This document shows positions 37,422 through 52,600 of a stretch of 64,000 nt of DNA, one piece after another. Numbering within the stretch: the stretch's first letter is position 1; each line of letters begins with the position of its first letter. Origin of the DNA: Ascidia mentula (taxonomy: Eukaryota > Chordata > Ascidiacea > Phlebobranchia > Ascidiidae); assembly GCA_947561715.1 (NCBI GenBank), contig OX387201.1, positions 12,166,001 through 12,230,000 on the forward strand, given 5' to 3'. The notes under the pieces were generated by a model. The model made no database searches and was not told the DNA's origin. It was given only the letters and a program-made list of their open reading frames with translations. A program made the position numbers and the translations under genes.

Positions 37422-37916
37422 AACGCAGGTAACTATGCGATTTCAGCACTTGTCCATTTTGCAGTATATGACTTTTCGATGAAAAATATTTTTTTTCATT
37501 ACAAGTTTTATTATACAGTGGAAAACGCTGATACTCCAGTACTGAGTTTGCGGTTGCACAACGTATGTAACTCTGCGCTTTCAGCATTTGTCCATTTTGC
37601 AGTATATGACTTTTCGATAAAAAATATTTTTTTTCAGTACAAGCTTTATTATACAGTGGAAAACGCTGATACTCCAGTACTGAGTTTGCGGTTGCACAAC
37701 GTATGTAACTCTGCAATTTCAGCACTTGTCCATTTTGCAGTATATGACTTTTCGATAAAAAATATGTTTTTTCAGTACAAGCTTTATTATACAGTGGAAA
37801 ACGCTGATACTCCAGTACTGAGTTTGCGGTTGCACAACGTATGTAACTGTGCGATTTCAGCACTTGTCCATTTTGCAGTATATGACTTTTCGATGAAAAA
37901 TATTTTTTTTCATTAC

Positions 37917-39572
37917 AAGCTTTATTATACAGTGGAAAACGCTGATACTCCAGTACTGAGTTTGCGGTTGCACAACGTATGTAACTCTGCGCTTTCAGCA
38001 TTTGTCCATTTTGCAGTATATGACTTTTCGATAAAAAATATTTTTTTTCAGTACAAGCTTTATTATACAGTGGAAAACGCTGATACTCCAGTACTGAGTT
38101 TGCGGTTGCACAACGCATGTAACTATGCGATTTCAGCACTTGTCCATTTTGCAGTATATGACTTTTCGATAAAAAATATTTTTTTTCAGTACAAGCTTTA
38201 TTATACAGTGGAAAACGCTGATACTCCAGTACTGAGTTTGCGGTTGCACAACGTATGTAACTATGCGATTTCAGCACTTGTCCATTTTGCAGTATATGAC
38301 TTTTCGATAAAAAATATGTTTTTTCAGTACAAGCTTTATTATACAGTGGAAAACGCTGATACTCCAGTACTGAGTTTGCGGTTGCACAACGCAGGTAACT
38401 ATGCGATTTCAGCACTTGTCCATTTTGCAGTATATGACTTTTCGATAAAAAATATTTTTTTTCAGTACAAGCTTTATTATACAGTGGAAAACGCTGATAC
38501 TCCAGTACTGAGTTTGCGGTTGCACAACGTATGTAACTCTGCGCTTTCAGCACTTGTCCATTTTGCAGTATATGACTTTTCGATAAAAAATATTTTTTTT
38601 CAGTACAAGCTTTATTATACAGTGGAAAACGCTGATACTCCAGTACTGAGTTTGCGGTTGCACAACGTATGTAACTAATCGATTTCAGCACTTGTCCATT
38701 TTGCAGTATATGACTTTTCGATAAAAAATATTTTTTTTCAGTACAAGCTTTATTATACAGTGGAAAACGCTGATACTCCAGTACTGAGTTTGCGGTTGCA
38801 CAACGTATGTAACTCTGCGCTTTCAGCATTTGTCCATTTTGCAGTATATGACTTTTCGATAAAAAATATTTTTTTTCAGTACAAGCTTTATTATACAGTG
38901 GAAAACGCTGATACTCCAGTACTGAGTTTGCGGTTGCACAACGCATGTAACTATGCGATTTCAGCACTTGTCCATTTTGCAGTATATGACTTTTCGATAA
39001 AAAATATTTTTATTCAGTACAAGCTTTATTATACAGTGGAAAACGCTGATACTCCAGTACTGAGTTTGCGGTTGCACAACGTATGTAACTATGCGATTTC
39101 AGCACTTGTCCATTTTGCAGTATATGACTTTTCGATAAAAAATATGTTTTTTCAGTACAAGCTTTATTATACAGTGGAAAACGCTGATACTCCAGTACTG
39201 AGTTTGCGGTTGCACAACGCAGGTAACTATGCGATTTCAGCACTTGTCCATTTTGCAGTATATGACTTTTCGATAAAAAATATTTTTTTTCAGTACAAGC
39301 TTTATTATACAGTGGAAAACGCTGATACTCCAGTACTGAGTTTGCGGTTGCACAACGTATGTAACTCTGCGCTTTCAGCACTTGTCCATTTTGCAGTATA
39401 TGACTTTTCGATAAAAAATATTTTTTTTCAGTACAAGCTTTATTATACAGTGGAAAACGCTGATACTCCAGTACTGAGTTTGCGGTTGCACAACGTATGT
39501 AACTAATCGATTTCAGCACTGGTCCATTTTGCAGTATATGACTTTTCGATAAAAAATATTTTTTTTCATTGC
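37917..39572 (+). repeat. tandem 6-monomer duplication (period 828 bp)
   Basis: Positions 37917-38744 and 38745-39572 are direct neighbours. Both end with a private variant, GTAACTAATCG (38671 and 39499), where TATGCG is changed and an in-frame TAA appears. The second copy has its own changes: TTTTTATTCAG near 39010 and CACTGGTCC near 39520. Confidence 0.9.
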
Positions 39573-40029
39573 AAGCTTTATTATACAGTGGAAAACGCTG
39601 ATACTCCAGTATTGCGTTTGCGGTTGCACAACGTATGTAACTATGCGCTTTCAGCACTTGTCCATTTTGCAGTATATGACTTTTCGATAAAAAATATTTT
39701 TTTTCTGTACAAGCTTTATTATACAGTGGAAAACGCTGATACTCCAGTACTGAGTTTGCGGTTGCACAACGCATGTAACTATGCGATTTCAGCACTTGTC
39801 CATTTTGCAGTATATGACTTTTCGATAAAAAATATTTTTTTTCAGTACAAGCTTTATTATACAGTGGAAAACGCTGATACTCCAGTACTGAGTTTGCGGT
39901 TGCACAACGTATGTAACTATGCGATTTCAGCACTTGTCCATTTTGCAGTATATGACTTTTCGATAAAAAATATGTTTTTTCAGTACAAGCTTTATTATAC
40001 AGTGGAAAACGCTGATACTCCAGTACTAA

Positions 40030-43000
40030 GTTTGCGGTTGCACAACGTATGTAACTATGCGATTTCAGCACTTGTCCATTTTGCAGTATATGACTTTTCG
40101 ATAAAAAATATTTTTTTTCAGTACAAGCTTTATTATACAGTGGAAAACGCTGATACTCCAGTACTGAGTTTGCGGTTGCACAACGCAGGTAACTATGCGA
40201 TTTCAGCACTTGTCCATTTTGCAGTATATGACTTTTCGATGAAAAATATTTTTTATCATTACAAGCTTTATTATACAGTGGAAAACGCTGATACTCCAGT
40301 ACTGAGTTTGCGGTTGCACAACGCATGTAACTATGCGATTTCAGCACTTGTCCATTTTGCAGTATATGACTTTTCGATAAAAAATATGTTTTTTCAGTAC
40401 AAGCTTTATTATACAGTGGAAAACGCTGATACTCCAGTACTGAGTTTGCGGTTGCACAACGCATGTAACTATGCGATTTCAGCACTTGTCCATTTTGCAG
40501 TATATGACTTTTCGATAAAAAATATTTTTTTTCAGTACAAGCTTTATTACACAGTGGAAAACGCTGATACTCCAGTACTGAGTTTGCGGTTGCACAACGC
40601 ATGTAACTATGCGATTTCAGTACTTGTCCATTTTGCAGTATATGACTTTTCGATAAAAAATATTTTTTTTCAGTACAAGCTTTATTATACAGTGGAAAAC
40701 GCTGATACTCCAGTACTAAGTTTGCGGTTGCACAACGTATGTAACTATGCGATTTCAGCACTTGTCCATTTTGCAGTATATGACTTTTCGATAAAAAATA
40801 TTTTTTTTCAGTACAAGCTTTATTATACAGTGGAAAACGCTGATACTCCAGTACTGAGTTTGCGGTTGCACAACGCATGTAACTATGCGATTTCAGTACT
40901 TGTCCATTTTGCAGTATATGACTTTTCGATAAAAAATATTTTTTTTCAGTACAAGCTTTATTATACAGTGGAAAACGCTGATACTCCAGTACTGAGTTTG
41001 CGGTTGCACAACGTATGTAACTATGCGATTTCAGCACTTGTCCATTTTGCAGTATATGACTTTTCGATAAAAAATATGTTTTTTCAGTACAAGCTTTATT
41101 ATACAGTGGAAAACGCTGATACTCCAGTACTGAGTTTGCGGTTGCACAACGTATGTAACTATGCGATTTCAGCACTTGTCCATTTTGCAGTATATGACTT
41201 TTCGATGAAAAATATTTTTTTTCATTACAAGCTTTATTATACAGTGGAAAACGCTGATACTCCAGTACTGAGTTTGCGGTTGCACAACGTATGTAACTCT
41301 GCGCTTTCAGCATTTGTCCATTTTGCAGTATATGACTTTTCGATAAAAAATATTTTATTTCAGTACAAGCTTTATTATACAGTGGAAAACGCTGATACTC
41401 CAGTACTGAGTTTGCGGTTGCACAACGTATGTAACTATGCGATTTCAGCACTTGTCCATTTTGCAGTATATGACTTTTCGATAAAAAATATGTTTTTTCA
41501 GTACAAGCTTTATTATACAGTGGAAAACGCTGATACTCCAGTACTGAGTTTGCGGTTGCACAACGTATGTAACTATGCGATTTCAGCACTTGTCCATTTT
41601 GCAGTATATGACTTTTCGATGAAAAATATTTTTTTTCATTACAAGCTTTATTATACAGTGGAAAACGCTGATACTCCAGTACTGAGTTTGCGGTTGCACA
41701 ACGTATGTAACTATGCGATTTCAGCACTTGTCCATTTTGCAGTATATGACTTTTCGATGAAAAATATTTTTTTTCATTACAAGCTTTATTATACAGTGGA
41801 AAACGCTGATACTCCAGTACTGAGTTTGCGGTTGCACAACGTATGTAACTATGCGATTTCAGCACTTGTCCATTTTGCAGTATATGACTTTTCGATAAAA
41901 AATATTTTTTTTCAGTACAAGCTTTATTATACAGTGGAAAACGCTGATACTCCAGTACTGAGTTTGCGGTTGCACAACGCAGGTAACTATGCGATTTCAG
42001 CACTTGTCCATTTTGCAGTATATGACTTTTCGATGAAAAATATTTTTTTTCATTACAAGCTTTATTATACAGTGGAAAACGCTGATACTCCAGTACTGAG
42101 TTTGCGGTTGCACAACGCATGTAACTATGCGATTTCAGCACTTGTCCATTTTGCAGTATATGACTTTTCGATAAAAAATATGTTTTTTCAGTACAAGCTT
42201 TATTATACAGTGGAAAACGCTGATACTCCAGTACTGAGTTTGCGGTTGCACAACGCATGTAACTATGCGATTTCAGCACTTGTCCATTTTGCAGTATATG
42301 ACTTTTCGATAAAAAATATTTTTTTTCAGTACAAGCTTTATTATACAGTGGAAAACGCTGATACTCCAGTACTGAGTTTGCGGTTGCACAACGCATGTAA
42401 CTATGCGATTTCAGTACTTGTCCATTTTGCAGTATATGACTTTTCGATAAAAAATATTTTTTTTCAGTACAAGCTTTATTATACAGTGGAAAACGCTGAT
42501 ACTCCAGTACTAAGTTTGCGGTTGCACAACGTATGTAACTATGCGATTTCAGCACTTGTCCATTTTGCAGTATATGACTTTTCGATAAAAAATATTTTTT
42601 TTCAGTACAAGCTTTATTATACAGTGGAAAACGCTGATACTCCAGTACTGAGTTTGCGGTTGCACAACGCATGTAACTATGCGATTTCAGTACTTGTCCA
42701 TTTTGCAGTATATGACTTTTCGATAAAAAATATTTTTTTTCAGTACAAGCTTTATTATACAGTGGAAAACGCTGATACTCCAGTACTGAGTTTGCGGTTG
42801 CACAACGTATGTAACTATGCGATTTCAGCACTTGTCCATTTTGCAGTATATGACTTTTCGATAAAAAATATGTTTTTTCAGTACAAGCTTTATTATACAG
42901 TGGAAAACGCTGATACTCCAGTACTGAGTTTGCGGTTGCACAACGTATGTAACTATGCGATTTCAGCACTTGTCCATTTTGCAGTATATGACTTTTCGAT

Positions 43001-43505
43001 GAAAAATATTTTTTTTCATTACAAGCTTTATTATACAGTGGAAAACGCTGATACTCCAGTACTGAGTTTGCGGTTGCACAACGTATGTAACTCTGCGCTT
43101 TCAGCATTTGTCCATTTTGCAGTATATGACTTTTCGATAAAAAATATTTTATTTCAGTACAAGCTTTATTATACAGTGGAAAACGCTGATACTCCAGTAC
43201 TGAGTTTGCGGTTGCACAACGTATGTAACTATGCGATTTCAGCACTTGTCCATTTTGCAGTATATGACTTTTCGATAAAAAATATGTTTTTTCAGTACAA
43301 GCTTTATTATACAGTGGAAAACGCTGATACTCCAGTACTGAGTTTGCGGTTGCACAACGTATGTAACTATGCGATTTCAGCACTTGTCCATTTTGCAGTA
43401 TATGACTTTTCGATGAAAAATATTTTTTTTCATTACAAGCTTTATTATACAGTGGAAAACGCTGATACTCCAGTACTGAGTTTGCGGTTGCACAACGTAT
43501 GTAAC
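40030..43505 (+). repeat. tandem 13-monomer duplication (period 1794 bp)
   Basis: About 40030-41710 matches about 41824-43505; the GCAGGT / CGATGAAA monomer, for example, has CAACGC at 40181 and 41975. The first copy has private changes TTTTTATCATT (about 40254) and TATTACACAG (about 40548). Confidence 0.85.
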
Positions 43506-46500
43506 TCTGCGCTTTCAGCATTTGTCCATTTTGCAGTATATGACTTTTCGATAAAAAATATTTTTTTTCAGTACAAGCTTTATTATACAGTGGAAAACGC
43601 TGATACTCCAGTACTGAGTTTGCGGTTGCACAACGCATGTAACTATGCGATTTCAGCACTTGTCCATTTTGCAGTATATGACTTTTCGATAAAAAATATT
43701 TTTTTTCAGTACAAGCTTTATTATACAGTGGAAAACGCTGATACTCCAGTACTGAGTTTGCGGTTGCACAACGCATGTAACTATGCGATTTCAGCACTTG
43801 TCCATTTTGCAGTATATGACTTTTCGATAAAAAATATTTTTTTTCAGTACAAGCTTTATTATACAGTGGAAAACGCTGATACTCCAGTACTGAGTTTGCG
43901 GTTGCACAACGTATGTAACTCTGCGCTTTCAGCATTTGTCCATTTTGCAGTATATGACTTTTCGATAAAAAATATTTTATTTCAGTACAAGCTTTATTAT
44001 ACAGTGGAAAACGCTGATACTCCAGTACTGAGTTTGCGGTTGCACAACGTATGTAACTCTGCGCTTTCAGCATTTGTCCATTTTGCAGTATATGACTTTT
44101 CGATAAAAAATATTTTTTTTCAGTACAAGCTTTATTATACAGTGGAAAACGCTGATACTCCAGTACTGAGTTTGCGGTTGCACAACGTATGTAACTCTGC
44201 GCTTTCAGCACTTGTCCATTTTGCAGTATATGACTTTTCGATAAAAAATATTTTTTTTCAGTACAAGCTTTATTATACAGTGGAAAACGCTGATACTCCA
44301 GTACTGAGTTTGCGGTTGCACAACGTATGTAACTATGCGATTTCAGCACTTGTCCATTTTGCAGTATATGACTTTTCGATAAAAAATATTTTTTTTCATT
44401 GCAAGCTTTATTATACAGTGGAAAACGCTGATACTCCAGTATTGCGTTTGCGGTTGCACAACGTATGTAACTATGCGATTTCAGCACTTGTCCATTTTGC
44501 AGTATATGACTTTTCGATAAAAAATATTTTTTTTCAGTACAAGATTTATTATACAGTGGAAAACGCTGATACTCCAGTACTGAGTTTGCGGTTGCACAAC
44601 GCATGTAACTATGCGATTTCAGCACTTGTCCATTTTGCAGTATATGACTTTTCGATAAAAAATATTTTTTTTCAGTACAAGCTTTATTATACAGTGGAAA
44701 ACGCTGATACTCCAGTACTGAGTTTGCGGTTGCACAACGCATGTAACTATGCGATTTCAGTACTTGTCCATTTTGCAGTATATGACTTTTCGATAAAATA
44801 TATTTTTTCATTGCAAGCTTTATTATACAGTGGAAAACGCTGATACTCCAGTATTGCGTTTGCGGTTGCACAACGTATGTAACTATGCGCTTTCAGCACT
44901 TGTCCATTTTGCAGTATATCACTTTTCGATAAAAAATATTTTTTTTCAGTACAAGCCCTATTATACAGTGGAAAACGCTGATACTCCAGTAATGAGTTTG
45001 CGGTTGCACAACGCATGTAACTATGCGATTTCAGCACTTGTCCATTTTGCAGTATATGACTTTTCGATAAAAAATATGTTTTTTCAGTACAAGCTTTATT
45101 ATACAGTGGAAAACGCTGATACTCCAGTACTAAGTTTGCGGTTGCACAACGTATGTAACTATGCGATTTCAGCACTTGTCCATTTTGCAGTATATGACTT
45201 TTCGATAAAAAATATTTTTTTTCAGTACAAGCTTTATTATACAGTGGAAAACGCTGATACTCCAGTACTGAGTTTGCGGTTGCACAACGTATGTAACTGT
45301 GCGATTTCAGCACTTGTCCATTTTGCAGTATATGACTTTTCGATGAAAAATATTTTTTTTCATTACAAGCTTTATTATACAGTGGAAAACGCTGATACTC
45401 CAGTACTGAGTTTGCGGTTGCACAACGTATGTAACTCTGCGCTTTCAGCATTTGTCCATTTTGCAGTATATGACTTTTCGATAAAAAATATTTTTTTTCA
45501 GTACAAGCTTTATTATACAGTGGAAAACGCTGATACTCCAGAATTGCGTTTCGGTTGCACAACGTATGTAACTATGCGCTTTCAGCACTTGTCCATTTTG
45601 CAGTATATGACTTTTCGATAAAAAATATTTTTTTTCAGTACAAGCTTTATTATACAGTGGAAAACGCTGATACTCCAGTACTGAGTTTGCGGTTGCACAA
45701 AGTATGTAACTCTGCGCTTTCAGCACTTGTCCATTTTGCAGTATATGACTTTTCAATAAAAAATTTATTTTTTCATTACAAGCTTTATTATACAGTGGAA
45801 AACGCTGATACTCCAGTACTGAGTTTGCGGTTGCACAACATAAGTAACTCTGCGCTTTCAGCACTTGTCCATTTTGCAGTATTTGACTTTTCGATAAAAA
45901 ATATGTTTTTTCAGTACAAGCTTTATTATACAGTGGAAAACGCTGATACTCCAGTACTGAGTTTGCGGTTGCACAACGTATGTAACTCTGCAATTTCAGC
46001 ACTTGTCCATTTTGCAGTATATGACTTTTCGATAAAAAATATTTTTTTTCAGTACAAGCTTTATTATACAGTGGAAAACGCTGATACTCCAGTACTGAGT
46101 TTGCGGTTGCACAACGTATGTAACTATGCGATTTCAGCACTTGTCCATTTTGCAGTATATGACTTTTCGATAAAAAATATGTTTTTTCAGTACAAGCTTT
46201 ATTATACAGTGGAAAACGCTGATACTCCAGTACTGAGTTTGCGGTTGCACAACGCAGGTAACTATGCGATTTCAGCACTTGTCCATTTTGCAGTATATGA
46301 CTTTTCGATAAAAAATATTTTTTTTCAGTACAAGCTTTATTATACAGTGGAAAACGCTGATACTCCAGTACTGAGTTTGCGGTTGCACAACGTATGTAAC
46401 TCTGCGCTTTCAGCACTTGTCCATTTTGCAGTATATGACTTTTCGATAAAAAATATTTTTTTTCAGTACAAGCTTTATTATACAGTGGAAAACGCTGATA

Positions 46501-49500
46501 CTCCAGTACTGAGTTTGCGGTTGCACAACGTATGTAACTATGCGATTTCAGCATTTGTCCATTTTGCAGTATATGACTTTTCGATAAAAAATATTTTTTT
46601 TCATTGCAAGCTTTATTATACAGTGGAAAACGCTGATACTCCAGTATTGCGTTTGCGGTTGCACAACGTATGTAACTATGCGCTTTCAGCACTTGTCCAT
46701 TTTGCAGTATATGACTTTTCGATAAAAAATATTTTTTTTCAGTACAAGCTTTATTATACAGTGGAAAACGCTGATACTCCAGTACTGAGTTTGCGGTTGC
46801 ACAACGCATGTAACTATGCGATTTCAGCACTTGTCCATTTTGTAGTATATGACTTTTCGATAAAAAATATTTTTTTTCAGTACAAGCTTTATTATACAGT
46901 GGAAAACGCTGATACTCCAGTACTGAGTTTGCGGTTGCACAACGTATGTAACTATGCGATTTCAGCACTTGTCCATTTTGCAGTATATGACTTTTCGATA
47001 AAAAATATGTTTTTTCAGTACAAGCTTTATTATACAGTGGAAAACGCTGATACTCCAGTACTAAGTTTGCGGTTGCACAACGTATGTAACTATGCGATTT
47101 CAGCACTTGTCCATTTTGCAGTATATGACTTTTCGATAAAAAATATTTTTTTTCAGTACAAGCTTTATTATACAGTGGAAAACGCTGATACTCCAGTACT
47201 GAGTTTGCGGTTGCACAACGTATGTAACTATGCGATTTCAGCACTTGTCCATTTTGCAGTATATGACTTTTCGATAAAAAATATTTTTTTTCATTACAAG
47301 CTTTATTATACAGTGGAAAACGCTGATACTCCAGTACTGAGTTTGCGGTTGCACAACGTATGTAACTCTGCGCTTTCAGCACTTGTCCATTTTGCAGTAT
47401 ATGACTTTTCGATAAAAAATATTTTTTTTCAGTACAAGCTTTATTATACAGTGGAAAACGCTGATACTCCAGTACTGAGTTTGCGGTTGCACAACGTATG
47501 TAACTATGCGATTTCAGCACTTGTCCATTTTGCAGTATATGACTTTTCGATAAAAAATATTTTTTTTCATTGCAAGCTTTATTATACAGTGGAAAACGCT
47601 GATACTCCAGTATTGCGTTTGCGGTTGCACAACGTATGTAACTATGCGCTTTCAGCACTTGTCCATTTTGCAGTATATGACTTTTCGATAAAAAATATTT
47701 TTTTTCAGTACAAGCTTTATTATACAGTGGAAAACGCTGATACTCCAGTACTGAGTTTGCGGTTGCACAACGCATGTAACTATGCGATTTCAGCACTTGT
47801 CCATTTTGCAGTATATGACTTTTCGATAAAAAATATTTTTTTTCAGTACAAGCTTTATTATACAGTGGAAAACGCTGATACTCCAGTACTGAGTTTGCGG
47901 TTGCACAACGTATGTAACTCTGCGCTTTCAGCACTTGTCCATTTTGCAGTATATGACTTTTCGATAAAAAATATTTTTTTTCAGTACAAGCTTTATTATA
48001 CAGTGGAAAACGCTGATACTCCAGTACTGAGTTTGCGGTTGCACAACGTATGTAACTATGCGATTTCAGCACTTGTCCATTTTGCAGTATATGACTTTTC
48101 GATAAAAAATATTTTTTTTCATTGCAAGCTTTATTATACAGTGGAAAACGCTGATACTCCAGTATTGCGTTTGCGGTTGCACAACGTATGTAACTATGCG
48201 CTTTCAGCACTTGTCCATTTTGCAGTATATGACTTTTCGATAAAAAATATTTTTTTTCAGTACAAGCTTTATTATACAGTGGAAAACGCTGATACTCCAG
48301 TACTGAGTTTGCGGTTGCACAACGCATGTAACTATGCGATTTCAGCACTTGTCCATTTTGCAGTATATGACTTTTCGATAAAAAATATTTTTTTTCAGTA
48401 CAAGCTTTATTATACAGTGGAAAACGCTGATACTCCAGTACTGAGTTTGCGGTTGCACAACGTATGTAACTATGCGATTTCAGCACTTGTCCATTTTGCA
48501 GTATATGACTTTTCGATAAAAAATATGTTTTTTCAGTACAAGCTTTATTATACAGTGGAAAACGCTGATACTCCAGTACTAAGTTTGCGGTTGCACAACG
48601 TATGTAACTATGCGATTTCAGCACTTGTCCATTTTGCAGTATATGACTTTTCGATAAAAAATATTTTTTTTCAGTACAAGCTTTATTATACAGTGGAAAA
48701 CGCTGATACTCCAGTACTGAGTTTGCGGTTGCACAACGCAGGTAACTATGCGATTTCAGCACTTGTCCATTTTGCAGTATATGACTTTTCGATAAAAAAT
48801 ATTTTTATTCAGTACAAGCTTTATTATACAGTGGAAAACGCTGATACTCCAGTACTGAGTTTGCGGTTGCACAACGTATGTAACTATGCGATTTCAGCAC
48901 TTGTCCATTTTGCAGTATATGACTTTTCGATAAAAAATATGTTTTTTCAGTACAAGCTTTATTATACAGTGGAAAACGCTGATACTCCAGTACTGAGTTT
49001 GCGGTTGCACAACGTATGTAACTATGCGATTTCAGCACTTGTCCATTTTGCAGTATATGACTTTTCGATGAAAAATATTTTTTTTCATTACAAGCTTTAT
49101 TATACAGTGGAAAACGCTGATACTCCAGTACTGAGTTTGCGGTTGCACAACGTATGTAACTATGCGATTTCAGCACTTGTCCATTTTGCAGTATATGACT
49201 TTTCGATAAAAAATATGTTTTTTCAGTACAAGCTTTATTATACAGTGGAAAACGCTGATACTCCAGTACTGAGTTTGCGGTTGCACAACGCATGTAACTA
49301 TGCGATTTCAGCACTTGTCCATTTTGCAGTATATGACTTTTCGATAAAAAATATTTTTTTTCAGTACAAGCTTTATTATACAGTGGAAAACGCTGATACT
49401 CCAGTACTGAGTTTGCGGTTGCACAACGCATGTAACTATGCGATTTCAGTACTTGTCCATTTTGCAGTATATGACTTTTCGATAAAAAATATTTTTTTTC

Positions 49501-49698
49501 AGTACAAGCTTTATAATACAGTGGAAAACGCTGATACTCCAGTACTGAGTTTGCGGTTGCACAACGCATGTAACTATGCGATTTCAGCACTTGTCCATTT
49601 TGCAGTATATGACTTTTCGATAAAATATATTTTTTCATTGCAAGCTTTATTATACAGTGGAAAACGCTGATACTCCAGTATTGCGTTTGCGGATGCAC
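41824..49698 (+). repeat. large segmental duplication, first copy (partner 55.75-63.35 kb)
   Basis: About 7.9 kb of array shares its order of subtypes and private variants with about 55750-63353. The offset is 13929, then 13791, 13793 and 13655 bp as single monomers or bases are lost or gained. Shared private marks include CCAGTAATGAG (about 44988), TACAAGATTTATT (about 44540), the one-base loss TTTCGGTTG (about 45549), TTTTGTAGTATATG (about 46840) and TTATAATACAG (about 49511). Confidence 0.88.
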
Positions 49699-52600
49699 AA
49701 CGTATGTAACTATGCGCTTTCAGCACTTGTCCATTTTGCAGTATATCACTTTTCGATAAAAAATATTTTTTTTCAGTACAAGCCCTATTATACAGTGGAA
49801 AACGCTGATACTCCAGTACTGAGTTTGCGGTTGCACAACGCATGTAACTATGCGATTTCAGCACTTGTCCATTTTGCAGTATATGACTTTTCGATAAAAA
49901 ATATTTTTTTTCAGTACAAGCTTTATTATACAGTGGAAAACGCTGATACTCCAGTACTGAGTTTGCGGTTGCACAACGTATGTAACTCTGCGCTTTCAGC
50001 ACTTGTCCATTTTGCAGTATATGACTTTTCGATAAAAAATATTTTTTTTCAGTACAAGCTTTATTATACAGTGGAAAACGCTGATACTCCAGTACTGAGT
50101 TTGCGGTTGCACAACGTATGTAACTATGCGATTTCAGCACTTGTCCATTTTGCAGTATATGACTTTTCGATAAAAAATATTTTTTTTCATTGCAAGCTTT
50201 ATTATACAGTGGAAAACGCTGATACTCCAGTATTGCGTTTGCGGTTGCACAACGTATGTAACTATGCGCTTTCAGCACTTGTCCATTTTGCAGTATATGA
50301 CTTTTCGATAAAAAATATTTTTTTTCAGTACAAGCTTTATTATACAGTGGAAAACGCTGATACTCCAGTACTGAGTTTGCGGTTGCACAACGCATGTAAC
50401 TATGCGATTTCAGCACTTGTCCATTTTGCAGTATATGACTTTTCGATAAAAAATATTTTTTTTCAGTACAAGCTTTATTATACAGTGGAAAACGCTGATA
50501 CTCCAGTACTGAGTTTGCGGTTGCACAACGTATGTAACTATGCGATTTCAGCACTTGTCCATTTTGCAGTATATGACTTTTCGATAAAAAATATGTTTTT
50601 TCAGTACAAGCTTTATTATACAGTGGAAAACGCTGATACTCCAGTACTAAGTTTGCGGTTGCACAACGTATGTAACTATGCGATTTCAGCACTTGTCCAT
50701 TTTGCAGTATATGACTTTTCGATAAAAAATATTTTTTTTCAGTACAAGCTTTATTATACAGTGGAAAACGCTGATACTCCAGTACTGAGTTTGCGGTTGC
50801 ACAACGTATGTAACTATGCGCTTTCAGCACTTGTCCATTTTGCAGTATATCACTTTTCGATAAAAAATATTTTTTTTCAGTACAAGCCCTATTATACAGT
50901 GGAAAACGCTGATACTCCAGTACTGAGTTTGCGGTTGCACAACGCATGTAACTATGCGATTTCAGCACTTGTCCATTTTGCAGTATATGACTTTTCGATA
51001 AAAAATATGTTTTTTCAGTACAAGCTTTATTATACAGTGGAAAACGCTGATACTCCAGTACTAAGTTTGCGGTTGCACAACGTATGTAACTATGCGATTT
51101 CAGCACTTGTCCATTTTGCAGTATATGACTTTTCGATAAAAAATATTTTTTTTCAGTACAAGCTTTATTATACAGTGGAAAACGCTGATACTCCAGTACT
51201 GAGTTTGCGGTTGCACAACGTATTTAACTATGCGATTTCAGCACTTGTCCATTTTGCAGTATATGACTTTTCGATAAAAAATATGTTTTTTCAGTACAAG
51301 CTTTATTATACAGTGGAAAACGCTGATACTCCAGTACTGAGTTTGCGGTTGCACAACGCAGGTAACTATGCGATTTCAGCACTTGTCCATTTTGCAGTAT
51401 ATGACTTTTCGATAAAAAATATTTTTTTTCAGTACAAGCTTTATTATACAGTGGAAAACGCTGATACTCCAGTACTGAGTTTGCGGTTGCACAACGCAGG
51501 TAACTATGCGATTTCAGCACTTGTCCATTTTGCAGTATATGACTTTTCGATAAAAAATATTTTTTTTCAGTACAAGCTTTATTATACAGTGGAAAACGCT
51601 GATACTCCAGTACTGAGTTTGCGGTTGCACAACGCAGGTAACTATGCGATTTCAGCACTTGTCCATTTTGCAGTATATGACTTTTCGATAAAAAATATTT
51701 TTTTTCAGTACAAGCTTTATTATACAGTGGAAAACGCTGATACTCCAGTACTGAGTTTGCGGTTGCACAACGTATGTAACTATGCGATTTCAGCACTTGT
51801 CCATTTTGCAGTATATGACTTTTCGATAAAAAATATTTTTTTTCATTACAAGCTTTATTATACAGTGGAAAACGCTGATACTCCAGTACTGAGTTTGCGG
51901 TTGCACAACGTATGTAACTCTGCGCTTTCAGCACTTGTCCATTTTGCAGTATATGACTTTTCGATAAAAAATATTTTTTTTCAGTACAAGCTTTATTATA
52001 CAGTGGAAAACGCTGATACTCCAGTACTGAGTTTGCGGTTGCACAACGTATGTAACTATGCGATTTCAGCACTTGTCCATTTTGCAGTATATGACTTTTC
52101 GATAAAAAATATTTTTTTTCATTGCAAGCTTTATTATACAGTGGAAAACGCTGATACTCCAGTATTGCGTTTGCGGTTGCACAACGTATGTAACTATGCG
52201 CTTTCAGCACTTGTCCATTTTGCAGTATATGACTTTTCGATAAAAAATATTTTTTTTCAGTACAAGCTTTATTATACAGTGGAAATCGCTGATACTCCAG
52301 TACTGAGTTTGCGGTTGCACAACGCATGTAACTATGCGATTTCAGCACTTGTCCATTTTGCAGTATATGACTTTTCGATAAAAAATATTTTTTTTCAGTA
52401 CAAGCTTTATTATACAGTGGAAAACGCTGATACTCCAGTACTGAGTTTGCGGTTGCACAACGTATGTAACTCTGCGCTTTCAGCACTTGTCCATTTTGCA
52501 GTATATGACTTTTCGATAAAAAATATTTTTTTTCAGTACAAGCTTTATTATACAGTGGAAAACGCTGATACTCCAGTACTGAGTTTGCGGTTGCACAACG

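Noticed and set aside
39588..44843. 1751-codon plus-strand open frame made of 46-residue repeats, and similar frames throughout the array
   Set aside because: It exists because the monomer length is a multiple of three and lacks in-phase stops. The opposite strand is equally open, variants are mostly replacements, and frames break at random length variants. It is not called as a gene.
39010..44871. 1953-codon minus-strand open frame
   Set aside because: Same cause as the plus-strand frames; no known domain and no constraint visible.
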